Shown: positions 13,899-21,356 of the stretch, piece after piece
How positions within the stretch are numbered: the stretch's first letter is position 1
Layout of the letters: the number at the start of each line of letters is the position of its first letter
Assembly (NCBI GenBank): GCA_002293425.1
Contig: DBDE01000014.1
Location: 3,872 to 25,389, forward strand
Reading direction: 5' to 3'
Length of the DNA stretch: 21,518 nucleotides
Origin: Alistipes sp. UBA940
GTDB lineage: Bacteria > Bacteroidota > Bacteroidia > Bacteroidales > Rikenellaceae
Notes under the pieces: generated by a model
What the model saw: only the letters and a program-made list of their open reading frames with translations
Told to the model about the DNA's origin: nothing
The model's database searches: none
Made by a program: the position numbers and the translations under genes

Positions 13899-14731
13899 CG
13901 CGTAAAGAATTGATGGACAGGCTGTTAGATGCGGCTCGAAAGGTCTATGACGAGCGTGAGGCGAAGGCCGTCGTGTGGTTTTTGACTGAGCGGCTATTCG
14001 GTTTTTCGCGCGCCGATGTTGCGTTGGAACCCTCGGCCGAGGTCGATTTTGTTGTCGATCTCGATCGGCTTTCGGACGATATTTCAGCGGCCGTTCCGGT
14101 GCAATATATTGTCGGCGAGGCGGAGTTTTCGGGACTGCAATTCGCTGTGGGTCAGGGAGTTCTGATTCCGCGCCCCGAAACCGAGGAACTGGTGCGGTGG
14201 GTGACGGAGGATGCTGCCGGACAGGCCGAACTGTCGGTTCTGGATGTCGGAACGGGTTCGGGCGCGATAGCCGTTTCGTTGGCTAAATCGTTGCCACAGG
14301 TGCGTGTGACGGCTATCGACGTGTCGGCAGAGGCGTTGGAGTACGCCCGACGGAACAATTTGCGGCACGGGGCGGGAGTGGAGATAGTGCAGGCCGATGT
14401 GTTCGATTTTTCGCCCGACCAACAGTTCGATATTATCGTCTCGAATCCGCCATATATTCCTGATAGTGAGCGAGTTACGATGCACCGAAATGTAGTCGGC
14501 CACGAGCCTGCCGATGCACTTTTTGTTCCGGACGACGACCCGCTTTTGTTCTATCGCGCGATCGTTCGGTTGGCCCGTCGCAATTTGAAGCCCGACGGGA
14601 GATTATATTTCGAGATTCACTCATCTGTCGCCGAAAAAGCGACGGATTTATTGCGTGCCGAAGGGTTCACCCAAGTAGTTGTGCGTCAGGACATTAACGG
14701 TCGCGACAGAATGGTACGGGCGACGAAATAA
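13895..14731 (+). CDS. prmC: Peptide chain release factor N5-glutamine methyltransferase
   Basis: 278 residues starting MTRKELMDRL, overlapping the previous stop at 13895-13898. The N-terminal helical domain (~1-85) binds the release factor. The linker GVLIPRPETEELV is characteristic of PrmC. The SAM-binding motif LDVGTGSGAIA is at 116-126, and the catalytic NPPY tetrapeptide is at 184-187 (SNPPYIP). The enzyme methylates the GGQ glutamine of RF1/RF2. Co-transcription with the cyclo-ligase, recX and M23 genes is likely from spacing. Confidence 0.95.
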   Translation: MTRKELMDRLLDAARKVYDEREAKAVVWFLTERLFGFSRADVALEPSAEVDFVVDLDRLSDDISAAVPVQYIVGEAEFSGLQFAVGQGVLIPRPETEELVRWVTEDAAGQAELSVLDVGTGSGAIAVSLAKSLPQVRVTAIDVSAEALEYARRNNLRHGAGVEIVQADVFDFSPDQQFDIIVSNPPYIPDSERVTMHRNVVGHEPADALFVPDDDPLLFYRAIVRLARRNLKPDGRLYFEIHSSVAEKATDLLRAEGFTQVVVRQDINGRDRMVRATK

Positions 14732-14739
14732 TTCGTCCG

Positions 14740-14778
14740 AAAACTATAAATATAGTAGCAAAACTAAAAATATAGTAG
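14740..14778 (+). repeat. Two 19-base direct repeats, 20-base period, upstream of recX
   Basis: AAAACTAWAAATATAGTAG at 14740-14758 and 14760-14778, one mismatch apart. Each holds a partly palindromic CTATAAATATAG-like centre. The repeats fill most of the 60-base prmC-recX gap and could be an operator or promoter region; I see no TAnnTTTG there. Confidence 0.6.
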
Positions 14779-14791
14779 AACGGCAAAAGCA

Positions 14792-15289
14792 ATGTATAAA
14801 GAGCGAAAACCGAAGAGTCCCGAGCGGGCATTGGCGTCGCTGATGAGGCTGGCGTCGCGAGCCGAAAAAAGCTCGGGCGACGCACTCCGGCTGATGAGAA
14901 CATGGGGGCTTTCGGATGACGATGCGCACACCATTCTGGATAAACTTATTGAGCTGCAATTCATTGACGATCAACGCTTTGCGCTCGCCTATGTGCGCGA
15001 AAAAACGCGCCTTGCGGGCTGGGGAAGCTACAAAATCCGCTCGGGTTTGATGGCCAAGCGCATCGCTCCCGAGATCATCGACCACGCATTTAGCGAGCTT
15101 GAAGATCGCGACAGGGAGGATGGTCAGGAGCGGCTGGAACGCTATCTGGAGCGGAAATTGCGCTCGATAAAGTCCGCCGACAGCTATGAAATCCGCAACA
15201 AACTGATCCGCTATGGTCTCTCGCAGGGCCATCGGTTCGACGATATTTCGCCCATTATAGACAAAATTATTTCCGCGAAAAATGAATAG
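14792..15289 (+). CDS. recX: RecX family regulatory protein
   Basis: 165 residues of charged helical repeats. Typical RecX features are SPERALASLMRLASRAEKS at the N-terminus, FIDDQRFALAYVREK, GWGSYKIRSGLMAKRI, and a C-terminal repeat LIRYGLSQGHRFDDISPIID. RecX binds RecA filaments and damps their activity. RecA is not nearby. The reading frame overlaps the start of the M23 gene by eight bases, so the two are translationally close. Confidence 0.88.
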   Translation: MYKERKPKSPERALASLMRLASRAEKSSGDALRLMRTWGLSDDDAHTILDKLIELQFIDDQRFALAYVREKTRLAGWGSYKIRSGLMAKRIAPEIIDHAFSELEDRDREDGQERLERYLERKLRSIKSADSYEIRNKLIRYGLSQGHRFDDISPIIDKIISAKNE

Positions 15290-17006
15290 ATTTTTGATTC
15301 TTTTCGTGCTTCTGCCGCTGTCGGCGAGCGCGCAACCCATTGATTACTACCGCTTTCCGATGGATATTCCGGCGGTTTTTTCGGCCAATTTCGGTGAGAT
15401 CCGAACCAACCGTTTCCACACCGGCATCGACCTGAAGACCGGCGGATCGGTCGGAAAACAGCTTCGTGCGGCCGCCGACGGCTATGTTGCGCGCGTGACG
15501 GTCGCCCCGAACGGCTATGGGAGGGCGATTTACATTGCCCATCCGAACGGCACGACCACGGTTTACGCCCATCTGGATCGCTTCACGACGGAGGTGGAAA
15601 ACTATCTTCGTGCAGAGCGTTATCGCCTGAGAACCAACGACTTAGACCTCTTCCCACCGGCCGAAAAGTTTCCCGTTAGAAAGGGCGATCCGATAGGATT
15701 TTCGGGCAATTCGGGTGCGTCTTCGGGGCCTCATCTGCACTTCGAGGTGCGGGAAACGGCCACGGCTCGCACGCTAAATACGATTGCACGCGGGTGGATC
15801 GCGGGCGCGACGAAAGACACCACCAAACCGACCCTGGTGAAGCTGTATCACATTGATATAGACACACTTAGGGGCGTTCCGGTGCACTCTGCGCCGCGGG
15901 TTCACGAGCTAAAACGGAGCGCGGACGGGAACTATTCGCTGGCTTCCGAGCAGCCTTTGAAAGCGGGTCCGACGAGCTATTTTGTGATCGAGGCGACCGA
16001 TCGGCGGCCGGAAGTGACCAATATTTTCGGGATTTTTCGGGTGCGGATGTCGGTCGATGAGCGCGAAAAGGTGGTTTTTGAGAAGGACGGGGTGCGCTTC
16101 GACGAGACTCGATATGCTTGTGCATCAACACTTTACGAGCTTCAGCGGCGGTCGCGGAACGAGTTGGTGATGTTGGCCACGAAGGGCGGGAATCGACTGG
16201 GGATGTACAAAAAATCGGAGGGGCAGGGGGTGCTGCGAGTTGCTCCCGACGATGCGCCGCGGGAGGTGAAGATCGTGGTCGAGGACGATGCGCAAAACGC
16301 TGTGACTGTGCGGTTTACGGTTGTGCCTGACCCTCTTCACGCCGTGCCGCAGACGCCTGCCGGAACGCCCGTGAGCGACTGGAAGGATTTCGTTTATTTT
16401 GCGGACGGGATGGCGATAAATATTCCGCAGGGCGCGCTTTACGAGCCGTTTTTCTATACGCAACAGGTTGTAGATCAGCGAGTTACACCTCGTGCCGATT
16501 CCATTCGGCCGCTTTCGCCTCTTCATAAACTCGGCGACGGGTCGATGCCGCTGCATAAGGCGGCGCGGGTGACCATTGCGGCCGACGTGCCGGAGGCTCA
16601 GCGGGCGCGTGCGTGTCTGGCGAAGGTGGCTGCGAACGGCACTTTGGGTTGGGCCGGTGGGAAGTGGGAAAACGGTGCCGTGGCGGGCTCGGTGCGTGAT
16701 TTTGGCGTTTTTTGTGTGGTTGCCGACACGGTTCGACCGACTATTTCGATGAACTTTCCGGAGGGTGCGGACCTGACGGGCAGCGCGGGTTTTACGGTGA
16801 CGGCGAAGGATAATTTTTCGGGCATTGCCGATTTTCGGGGCACGATCGATGGCGAGTGGGTGATTTTTGAGCGTCGGGCGTCGCGCGGCGAGTTCATTCA
16901 CCGTTTCGACCGTTCGCGCCTTGCTTCGGGGACCCACACTCTCGAATTTAGGGTTCGCGACGGGGTGGGCAACGTGACCGTGATCAAGCGCACGTTTAAG
17001 AATTGA
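15282..17006 (+). CDS. Exported M23-family metallopeptidase
   Basis: 574 residues with a signal peptide (MNRFLILFVLLPLSASAQ). The LytM/M23 domain spans about residues 30-165. The zinc ligands are His46 and Asp50 in HTGID and the HLH at 151-153 (GPHLHFEV), plus His97 in YAHLD. The long C-terminal part looks like beta-sandwich modules and ends in an Ig-like domain (ADLTGSAGFTVTAKDNFSGI, THTLEFRVRDGVGNV). Members cut peptidoglycan cross-bridges or peptides, or activate amidases. All zinc ligands are present, so activity is plausible. It is last in the operon. Confidence 0.9.
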   Translation: MNRFLILFVLLPLSASAQPIDYYRFPMDIPAVFSANFGEIRTNRFHTGIDLKTGGSVGKQLRAAADGYVARVTVAPNGYGRAIYIAHPNGTTTVYAHLDRFTTEVENYLRAERYRLRTNDLDLFPPAEKFPVRKGDPIGFSGNSGASSGPHLHFEVRETATARTLNTIARGWIAGATKDTTKPTLVKLYHIDIDTLRGVPVHSAPRVHELKRSADGNYSLASEQPLKAGPTSYFVIEATDRRPEVTNIFGIFRVRMSVDEREKVVFEKDGVRFDETRYACASTLYELQRRSRNELVMLATKGGNRLGMYKKSEGQGVLRVAPDDAPREVKIVVEDDAQNAVTVRFTVVPDPLHAVPQTPAGTPVSDWKDFVYFADGMAINIPQGALYEPFFYTQQVVDQRVTPRADSIRPLSPLHKLGDGSMPLHKAARVTIAADVPEAQRARACLAKVAANGTLGWAGGKWENGAVAGSVRDFGVFCVVADTVRPTISMNFPEGADLTGSAGFTVTAKDNFSGIADFRGTIDGEWVIFERRASRGEFIHRFDRSRLASGTHTLEFRVRDGVGNVTVIKRTFKN

Positions 17007-17028
17007 GAAGCGAGAGTAGTTGAGAATT

Positions 17029-17049
17029 GTTTCGGCCTCGCAGAGGCCG
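17029..17049 (+). terminator. Possible hairpin after the M23 gene
   Basis: CGGCCTC-GCA-GAGGCCG forms a perfect 7-bp stem at about 17033-17049, 26 bases after the stop. It lacks a T-tract, so it may be part of the adjoining repeat instead. Confidence 0.35.
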
Positions 17050-17050
17050 T

Positions 17051-17115
17051 CAGCCCGTCGCCGCCCCCACGCGGCGGGCTGAACTATCGTTCCGCCCTTG
17101 CTCGGCGACGTGCTT
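17051..17115. repeat. GC-rich palindromic intergenic repeat, copy B
   Basis: Both outer blocks match copy A at 10068-10142 (CAGCCCGTCGCCGCCCCC with GCGGCGGGCTG, and GCTCGGCGACGTGCTT), with an unrelated centre. The rest of the 17007-17167 gap holds AT-rich CAATTCTCAA-type short repeats and no gene. Confidence 0.7.
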
Positions 17116-17167
17116 TCCGCGTAGCTGGACGTCGCGTAGCTAATTCTCAATTCTCAACTCTCAATTC

Positions 17168-17575
17168 TTAACGCACCTCGACCACCCTTGTGCCGTCGGG
17201 TTGGGCGGAGATGACCAGGTGGAGGGCGTCGGCAGGCAACAAGGGAGCGATGCGCTCGGGCCACTCGACCAAGCAGAGCGCGCCGCTATCGAAATATTCG
17301 TCACACCCGATGTCCAACGCCTCCGCAAGCGACTCGATGCGATAAAAATCGAAATGATAAACCGTTTCGCCCGCGCCCGTCAAGTACTCGTTGACCAGCG
17401 CGAAAGTGGGGCTCGAAACCGCGTCCGCAGACCCTGCGGCACGCATCAAAGCGGCCACCAAAGTGGTCTTGCCGGCACCCATCGCGCCGTGCAACGCAAC
17501 CACCCCGTGCAGATGGGACAGCAATTCCGCCGCCGCCCGATCGAGATCACCTAAACTATTGACAACCAGCTTCAT
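17168..17575 (-). CDS. tsaE: tRNA t6A biosynthesis ATPase TsaE
   Basis: 135 residues, usual length for the family. The P-loop GAMGAGKTTL is at 30-39, followed by SSPTFALVNEY, YHFDFYRIES and CLVEWPERI, the four conserved TsaE blocks. TsaE is the ATPase that supports TsaB-TsaD in making N6-threonylcarbamoyladenosine at tRNA position 37. Its start overlaps the porX stop by ATGA (17572-17575), so it is probably translated with porX. I recall this pairing as common in Bacteroidetes. Confidence 0.95.
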   Translation of the reverse strand: MKLVVNSLGDLDRAAAELLSHLHGVVALHGAMGAGKTTLVAALMRAAGSADAVSSPTFALVNEYLTGAGETVYHFDFYRIESLAEALDIGCDEYFDSGALCLVEWPERIAPLLPADALHLVISAQPDGTRVVEVR

Positions 17576-19134
17576 ACCTTTGGCCGAAGAACTATCAGCG
17601 GCACCATCATCTCCTCCATCGACACCCCGCCGTGCTGGAAGGTGCCGCGATAATAGCGCGAAAATTGCCCCGCATTATTCTGATAGATCAGATAGTCGCG
17701 CCCCATAGCAAAGACGAATGTGGAGGAGAGGTTGCTTCGCGGCAGTTGGATATCTTCGGGCTTCAGCGCTTCGAAAACCTCTTTTGGGCTGTATCCGGCG
17801 AGCCGTTTACCCGTTTTATAGCGCAGATTTTGGGAAGTTTCGCGGTCGGCTATCATTTTCACGGGGGTGTCGACCCTCATCGTGCCATGGTCGGAGGTGA
17901 TGACCACCGTGTGGCCGCGGTCGCGCAACAGGCGCACCAGAGTGAGCAGTTCGCTGTGCTCGAACCACGATCGGGTGAGCGAACGAAAGGCGGCATCGTC
18001 CTCGGTGAGTTCGCGGATAATCTCCGTTTCGGTGCGGGCGTGGGAGAGGATGTCGAGGAAGTTGTAGACTATAACCGAAAAGTCGGCGTCGTAGATGCGC
18101 CCCATATTTTCGATCAATTTGCGCCCTTGCTCGGGGCGGACAAGCTTGTCGAACGTAACTTTGCGGTCGGACAGACCGCACGAGGCCACCAGGGCGCGCA
18201 GGAACTCCTCTTCGTGCTGGTTTTTGCCGCCCTCCTCGTTGTCGAAAAGCCACATTTTCGGTGTTCGACGACTGATTTCGAGCGGTGTCATTCCGGCAAA
18301 GATGGCGTTGCGGGCGTACTGGGTGGCGGTCGGCAGGATGGCGCAATAGAGGTCGTCCGTCTCCACCGAATAGCCCTCGCCCATCAGGTCGCGAACGGAC
18401 AACCATTGGTCGTACCGGAAATTGTCGATCAGCAACAACGTCACCTTGCCACCCTGTTCGAGGAGCGGAAAGACCATCTCGCGCAACAACGTATGGGACA
18501 TCACGGGGGTCTCAGATGCGCGGCCATTGACTATTTCGGCATAGTTCTTCCGGACGAATTTGCCGAACTCCACTCCTGCCTCCTCGCGTTGATAGGCCAG
18601 CACTTCGCGTATGCTTTCGTCGGGGTTGGCGGCCAGCTCCAGCTCCCAGCCCACCAGCTTGCGATAGATTGTTTTCCAGTCGCCGAAGGTTGCCGCCGCA
18701 CCAAGTTGGGAGGAGATGCGCCCGAACTCGGCACGATAGTCGGCCGTCGATTGCGACGACACCAGTTCACGCGAGTGCAGGTTTTTCTTTATCGACAGCA
18801 ACACCTGGTTGGGATTGACGGGTTTGATGAGATAGTCGGCAATTTTGGAGCCTATGGCTTTGTCCATAATTTGCTCTTCTTCGCTTTTGGTGACCATAAT
18901 GACGGGCAACTCGGGCCGCAGCTCCTTGATGTGGGGCAGGGTTTCCAGTCCGGTCATTCCGGGCATCATTTCGTCGAGGATGACCAGGTCGAAACCTCCC
19001 GATTGCACCATTTCGATGGCGTCGTAGCCGTTGTTACACCCTTCTACCGTGTAGCCTTTGTCGGTCAGGAAAAGGATGTGTGGGCGCAGGAGCTCGATCT
19101 CGTCGTCGACCCAGAGTATTTTTGCGTTATTCAT
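17572..19134 (-). CDS. porX: PorX: response regulator with PglZ phosphodiesterase domain
   Basis: 520 residues. The receiver domain spans 1-120, with the acidic pair Asp10/11, phospho-acceptor Asp54 (VILDEMMPG), and Lys104 in LIKPVNP. A helical linker follows, and then an alkaline-phosphatase-superfamily PglZ domain from about 210. Metal-site residues include Asp237 (LLLIDNFRYDQW), Thr271 (LPTATQYARN) and the Asp-His of TSDHGTM. The C-terminus carries the FQHGGVSMEEMMVP signature. Known role: PorX with PorY and SigP controls type IX secretion genes in Porphyromonas gingivalis, and its PglZ domain hydrolyses nucleotides. No T9SS structural gene is in the window. A TATATTTG -7 box is six bases upstream of the ATG. 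Confidence 0.92.
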   Translation of the reverse strand: MNNAKILWVDDEIELLRPHILFLTDKGYTVEGCNNGYDAIEMVQSGGFDLVILDEMMPGMTGLETLPHIKELRPELPVIMVTKSEEEQIMDKAIGSKIADYLIKPVNPNQVLLSIKKNLHSRELVSSQSTADYRAEFGRISSQLGAAATFGDWKTIYRKLVGWELELAANPDESIREVLAYQREEAGVEFGKFVRKNYAEIVNGRASETPVMSHTLLREMVFPLLEQGGKVTLLLIDNFRYDQWLSVRDLMGEGYSVETDDLYCAILPTATQYARNAIFAGMTPLEISRRTPKMWLFDNEEGGKNQHEEEFLRALVASCGLSDRKVTFDKLVRPEQGRKLIENMGRIYDADFSVIVYNFLDILSHARTETEIIRELTEDDAAFRSLTRSWFEHSELLTLVRLLRDRGHTVVITSDHGTMRVDTPVKMIADRETSQNLRYKTGKRLAGYSPKEVFEALKPEDIQLPRSNLSSTFVFAMGRDYLIYQNNAGQFSRYYRGTFQHGGVSMEEMMVPLIVLRPKV

Positions 19135-19139
19135 TAATG

Positions 19140-19198
19140 CAAATATAGAAAAAAATGTGGCGTTATTGTTTCCGATTCAAAATAAATCGCTATATTTG
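19140..19198. promoter_or_regulatory. Divergent promoter region, porX and HU-like gene
   Basis: The minus-strand -7 box TATATTTG is at 19147-19140 (porX). The plus-strand -7 box TATATTTG is at 19191-19198 (HU-like gene). The expected -33 positions of both fall on the same bases near 19167-19171 (TTGTTT region), so polymerase could occupy only one at a time. Confidence 0.55.
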
Positions 19199-19276
19199 CG
19201 TGCGCTTTTGCCTCTAATAATGAGGCAGTTAGGCGACGTGGCGGGGGTCCGGACAATTATAAATACTATACAGACT

Positions 19277-19558
19277 ATGACTAAAGCTGATATCGTGACG
19301 AGCATCACACGGCAGACAGGTGTCGAAAAAGCGGTCGTTTCCACCGTCGTGGAGGCTTTTATGGATGGGATAAAGGACGCTATGGGCAAGCACGAGCCTG
19401 TATATCTCCGCGGTTTCGGGAGTTTCATCGTCAAGAAACGGGCGGAGAAGGTGGCAAGAAACATCACCAAGAACACCTCGATAACCGTTCCGGAGCACCA
19501 TTGTCCCGCGTTTAAGCCGGCCAAGGAGCTTTCCAGCGGGGTTAGGCACAGGAGCTGA
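19277..19558 (+). CDS. HU/IHF-family nucleoid DNA-binding protein
   Basis: 93 residues, starting MTKADIVTSITRQTG. The open frame extends upstream, but through the promoter and leader, and the size from this Met is standard. Family blocks: helical N-terminus (VEKAVVSTVVEAFMDGIKDAM), the GFGSF turn in VYLRGFGSFIVKKRAEKVARN, and the DNA-binding arm ending VPEHHCPAFKPAKEL. The usual arm-tip proline is replaced by an Ile-Thr-Val-Pro-Glu stretch. It bends and packs DNA as a dimer. Its leader of about 70 bases contains a small TGCCTC/GAGGCA stem at 19209-19227. Confidence 0.9.
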   Translation: MTKADIVTSITRQTGVEKAVVSTVVEAFMDGIKDAMGKHEPVYLRGFGSFIVKKRAEKVARNITKNTSITVPEHHCPAFKPAKELSSGVRHRS

Positions 19559-19587
19559 TTTTTTGTTAGTTAATATTATATTTTTTT

Positions 19588-19595
19588 AAAGGAGG
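19588..19595 (+). promoter_or_regulatory. Perfect Shine-Dalgarno sequence before the small ribosomal protein gene
   Basis: AAAGGAGG is fully complementary to the bacterial anti-SD, eight bases before the ATG. Strong SDs are rare in Bacteroidia. I find nothing comparable before the other genes here. Confidence 0.85.
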
Positions 19596-19603
19596 GAAGA
19601 ACT

Positions 19604-19696
19604 ATGCCGAGTGGTAAGAAGAGAAAAGGACACAAGATGGCTACACATAAGCGCAAGAAGCGTTTGAGGAAGAATCGTCATAAGAAGAATAAGTAG
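19604..19696 (+). CDS. Tiny basic ribosome-associated protein (AURKAIP1/COX24-domain type)
   Basis: 30 codons: MPSGKKRKGHKMATHKRK followed by KRLRKNRHKKNK. More than half the residues are Lys, Arg or His. The sequence matches the short AURKAIP1/COX24-domain proteins conserved throughout Bacteroidetes, thought to be ribosomal small-subunit components related to mitochondrial mS38. It follows the HU-like gene by 45 bases and is followed by a terminator-like hairpin. Translation should be driven by the SD at 19588-19595. I give no symbol because naming varies. Confidence 0.85.
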   Translation: MPSGKKRKGHKMATHKRKKRLRKNRHKKNK

Positions 19697-19709
19697 CCGT
19701 TTTTTTTCG

Positions 19710-19736
19710 AAGCCGGATTTATTTCCGGCTTTTTTT
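19710..19736 (+). terminator. Intrinsic terminator or attenuator just before rng
   Basis: AGCCGGA (19711-19717) pairs with TCCGGCT (19724-19730) around a six-base loop, followed by T19731-19736. The T-tract ends five bases before the RNase E/G ATG. Confidence 0.8.
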
Positions 19737-19741
19737 AAGTT

Positions 19742-21286
19742 ATGAACAAAGAATTGATCATCAATGTTTCTCGCGGCGAGGTGAATATCGCCCTTGCGGA
19801 GAACAAGGAGTTGGTGGAGTATAGCAAGGAGCGGGCCCAGACGGGTTTCGCCGTGGGGGACATATATCTGGGTAAGGTTCGCAAGATTATGCCGGGCCTG
19901 AATGCCGCTTTTGTCAATATCGGGAGCGAGAAGGATGCGTTTATCCACTATTTGGATTTGGGGCCGCAGTTCGATACGCTGCACAGGTTGTCGAAGATGT
20001 TCGCGGAGAAGAAGCGCATCCCGATGTTCCACAATTTGAAGATGGAGTCTGCTCTGGGCAAGAGCGGCAAGATAGGGGACCACATCAAGGTCGGCGACCA
20101 GATCATTGTGCAGATAGCCAAGGAGGCTATTTCGACTAAGGGGCCCAGATTGACGGCCGATATTTCGCTGGCGGGGAGGCACGTGGTGTTGTTGCCGTTG
20201 AGCAACCGGATACATATTTCGCAGAAGATACGCCAAAATTCGGAGAAGAAGCGGCTTAAACGCATAGTCGACGAGGTGCTGCCGAAGAATTACGGGGTGA
20301 TAATCCGCACTGCGGCGGCGGGGATGACGGATGGCGACATCGAGCAGGACATTCGCTCGTTGCTGGCCAAGTGGGAGGCGGCGTTGGTGAAGATGCGCAA
20401 CCTTGCTCCGCCGGCGTTGGTGAGCGAGGAGATGAATCGGGCGACGAGTATGATCCGCGACCAGTTGAATGGCGATTTCAAGGCCATTTGGGTGGACGAT
20501 GCAGGGACTTATGAGGATATAAGGGAGTACATTAAGGTAATTGCGCCGGAGCGGAGCAAGATCGTGAAGCTGTATAAGGGCAATTTGCCGATTTTCGACA
20601 GCTTCGATGTCACCCGTCAGATAAAGTCGCTGTTTGCCAAGCACGTGTCGTTGAAACGCGGGGCGTACCTTATTATAGAGCACACCGAGGCTTTGCACGT
20701 AATCGACGTTAATAGCGGCAGCCGGACGAAAGTGGAGGGCGATCAGGAGAAGACGGTGATGGAGGTGAACCTGCAAGCCGCCGAGGAGATTGCGCGGCAG
20801 TTGAGGCTGCGGGATATGGGTGGCGTGATCGTTGTCGACTTCATAGATCTGCACAGGGGCGAGAACCGCCAGCAGCTCTATGAAAAGATGTTGCAGGCGA
20901 TGTCGGGCGACAGGGCCAAGCACACCATTCTGCCCCTTTCGAAGTTCGGGTTGATGCAGATAACCCGCCAACGGGTGCGTCCCGAGGCGATAAGCGAGGC
21001 GAGGGAGGTTTGTCCCTATTGTAATGGTACGGGCCAGGTGTCGCCCACGCTGGTTATCGACAAGCAGATAGAGAACCGCGTCTCCTATTTCGTGACCAAG
21101 AAGGGGATAAAGAACCTCACCATCAAGGCAAGTCCCTATGTGGCGGCCTATTTGACGAAGGGGCTTTTCTCGTTGAGGTTGCGGTGGTGTTTGCGTTATG
21201 GCGCGGCGATTCGTGTGAGGGTCGACCAGTCGGTGGGTATCGGCGAGACCAAGATACTCTCGGCGAAGGGGACGGAGTTGAAATGA
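19742..21286 (+). CDS. rng: Ribonuclease E/G family endoribonuclease
   Basis: 514 residues, typical of RNase G-type proteins without the long RNase E scaffold tail. The S1-like RNA-binding domain is at about 36-140 (FAVGDIYLGKVRKIMPGLNAAFVNIG, with the KDAFIHY motif). The metal-binding catalytic aspartates are Asp322 (HVIDVNSGS) and Asp366 (VVDFIDL). The zinc-link motif CPYCNGTG is at 424-431. The enzyme processes rRNA and starts mRNA decay. The Met start at 19742 matches the usual N-terminus (MNKELIINVS). The start is pressed against the hairpin at 19710-19736, which may regulate it. Confidence 0.95.
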   Translation: MNKELIINVSRGEVNIALAENKELVEYSKERAQTGFAVGDIYLGKVRKIMPGLNAAFVNIGSEKDAFIHYLDLGPQFDTLHRLSKMFAEKKRIPMFHNLKMESALGKSGKIGDHIKVGDQIIVQIAKEAISTKGPRLTADISLAGRHVVLLPLSNRIHISQKIRQNSEKKRLKRIVDEVLPKNYGVIIRTAAAGMTDGDIEQDIRSLLAKWEAALVKMRNLAPPALVSEEMNRATSMIRDQLNGDFKAIWVDDAGTYEDIREYIKVIAPERSKIVKLYKGNLPIFDSFDVTRQIKSLFAKHVSLKRGAYLIIEHTEALHVIDVNSGSRTKVEGDQEKTVMEVNLQAAEEIARQLRLRDMGGVIVVDFIDLHRGENRQQLYEKMLQAMSGDRAKHTILPLSKFGLMQITRQRVRPEAISEAREVCPYCNGTGQVSPTLVIDKQIENRVSYFVTKKGIKNLTIKASPYVAAYLTKGLFSLRLRWCLRYGAAIRVRVDQSVGIGETKILSAKGTELK

Positions 21287-21356
21287 GAAGATGATAAGAT
21301 GAAAAAATGAAAAAATCTTCTTTTCATCTTTTCACTTTTTCATTCTTTCATTTTTT
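21287..21356 (+). terminator. AT-rich inverted repeat downstream of rng
   Basis: GATGATAAGATGAAAAAATG-type purine tracts face AAAGTGAAAAG-complementary pyrimidine tracts, e.g. GAAGAT/ATCTTC and AAAATGAAAAA against TTTTTCATT. It can form a long weak hairpin ending in a T-run, so it is probably a terminator of rng. Confidence 0.45.

Noticed and set aside
17632..19137. Long plus-strand open frame opposite porX
   Set aside because: It mirrors the high-GC codon pattern of porX, matches no family I recognise, and porX has clear receiver and PglZ motifs on the other strand.
19586..20971. Long minus-strand open frame opposite rng
   Set aside because: Its low-complexity Leu/His/Arg-rich translation is typical of an antisense shadow; RNase E/G motifs occupy the plus strand.
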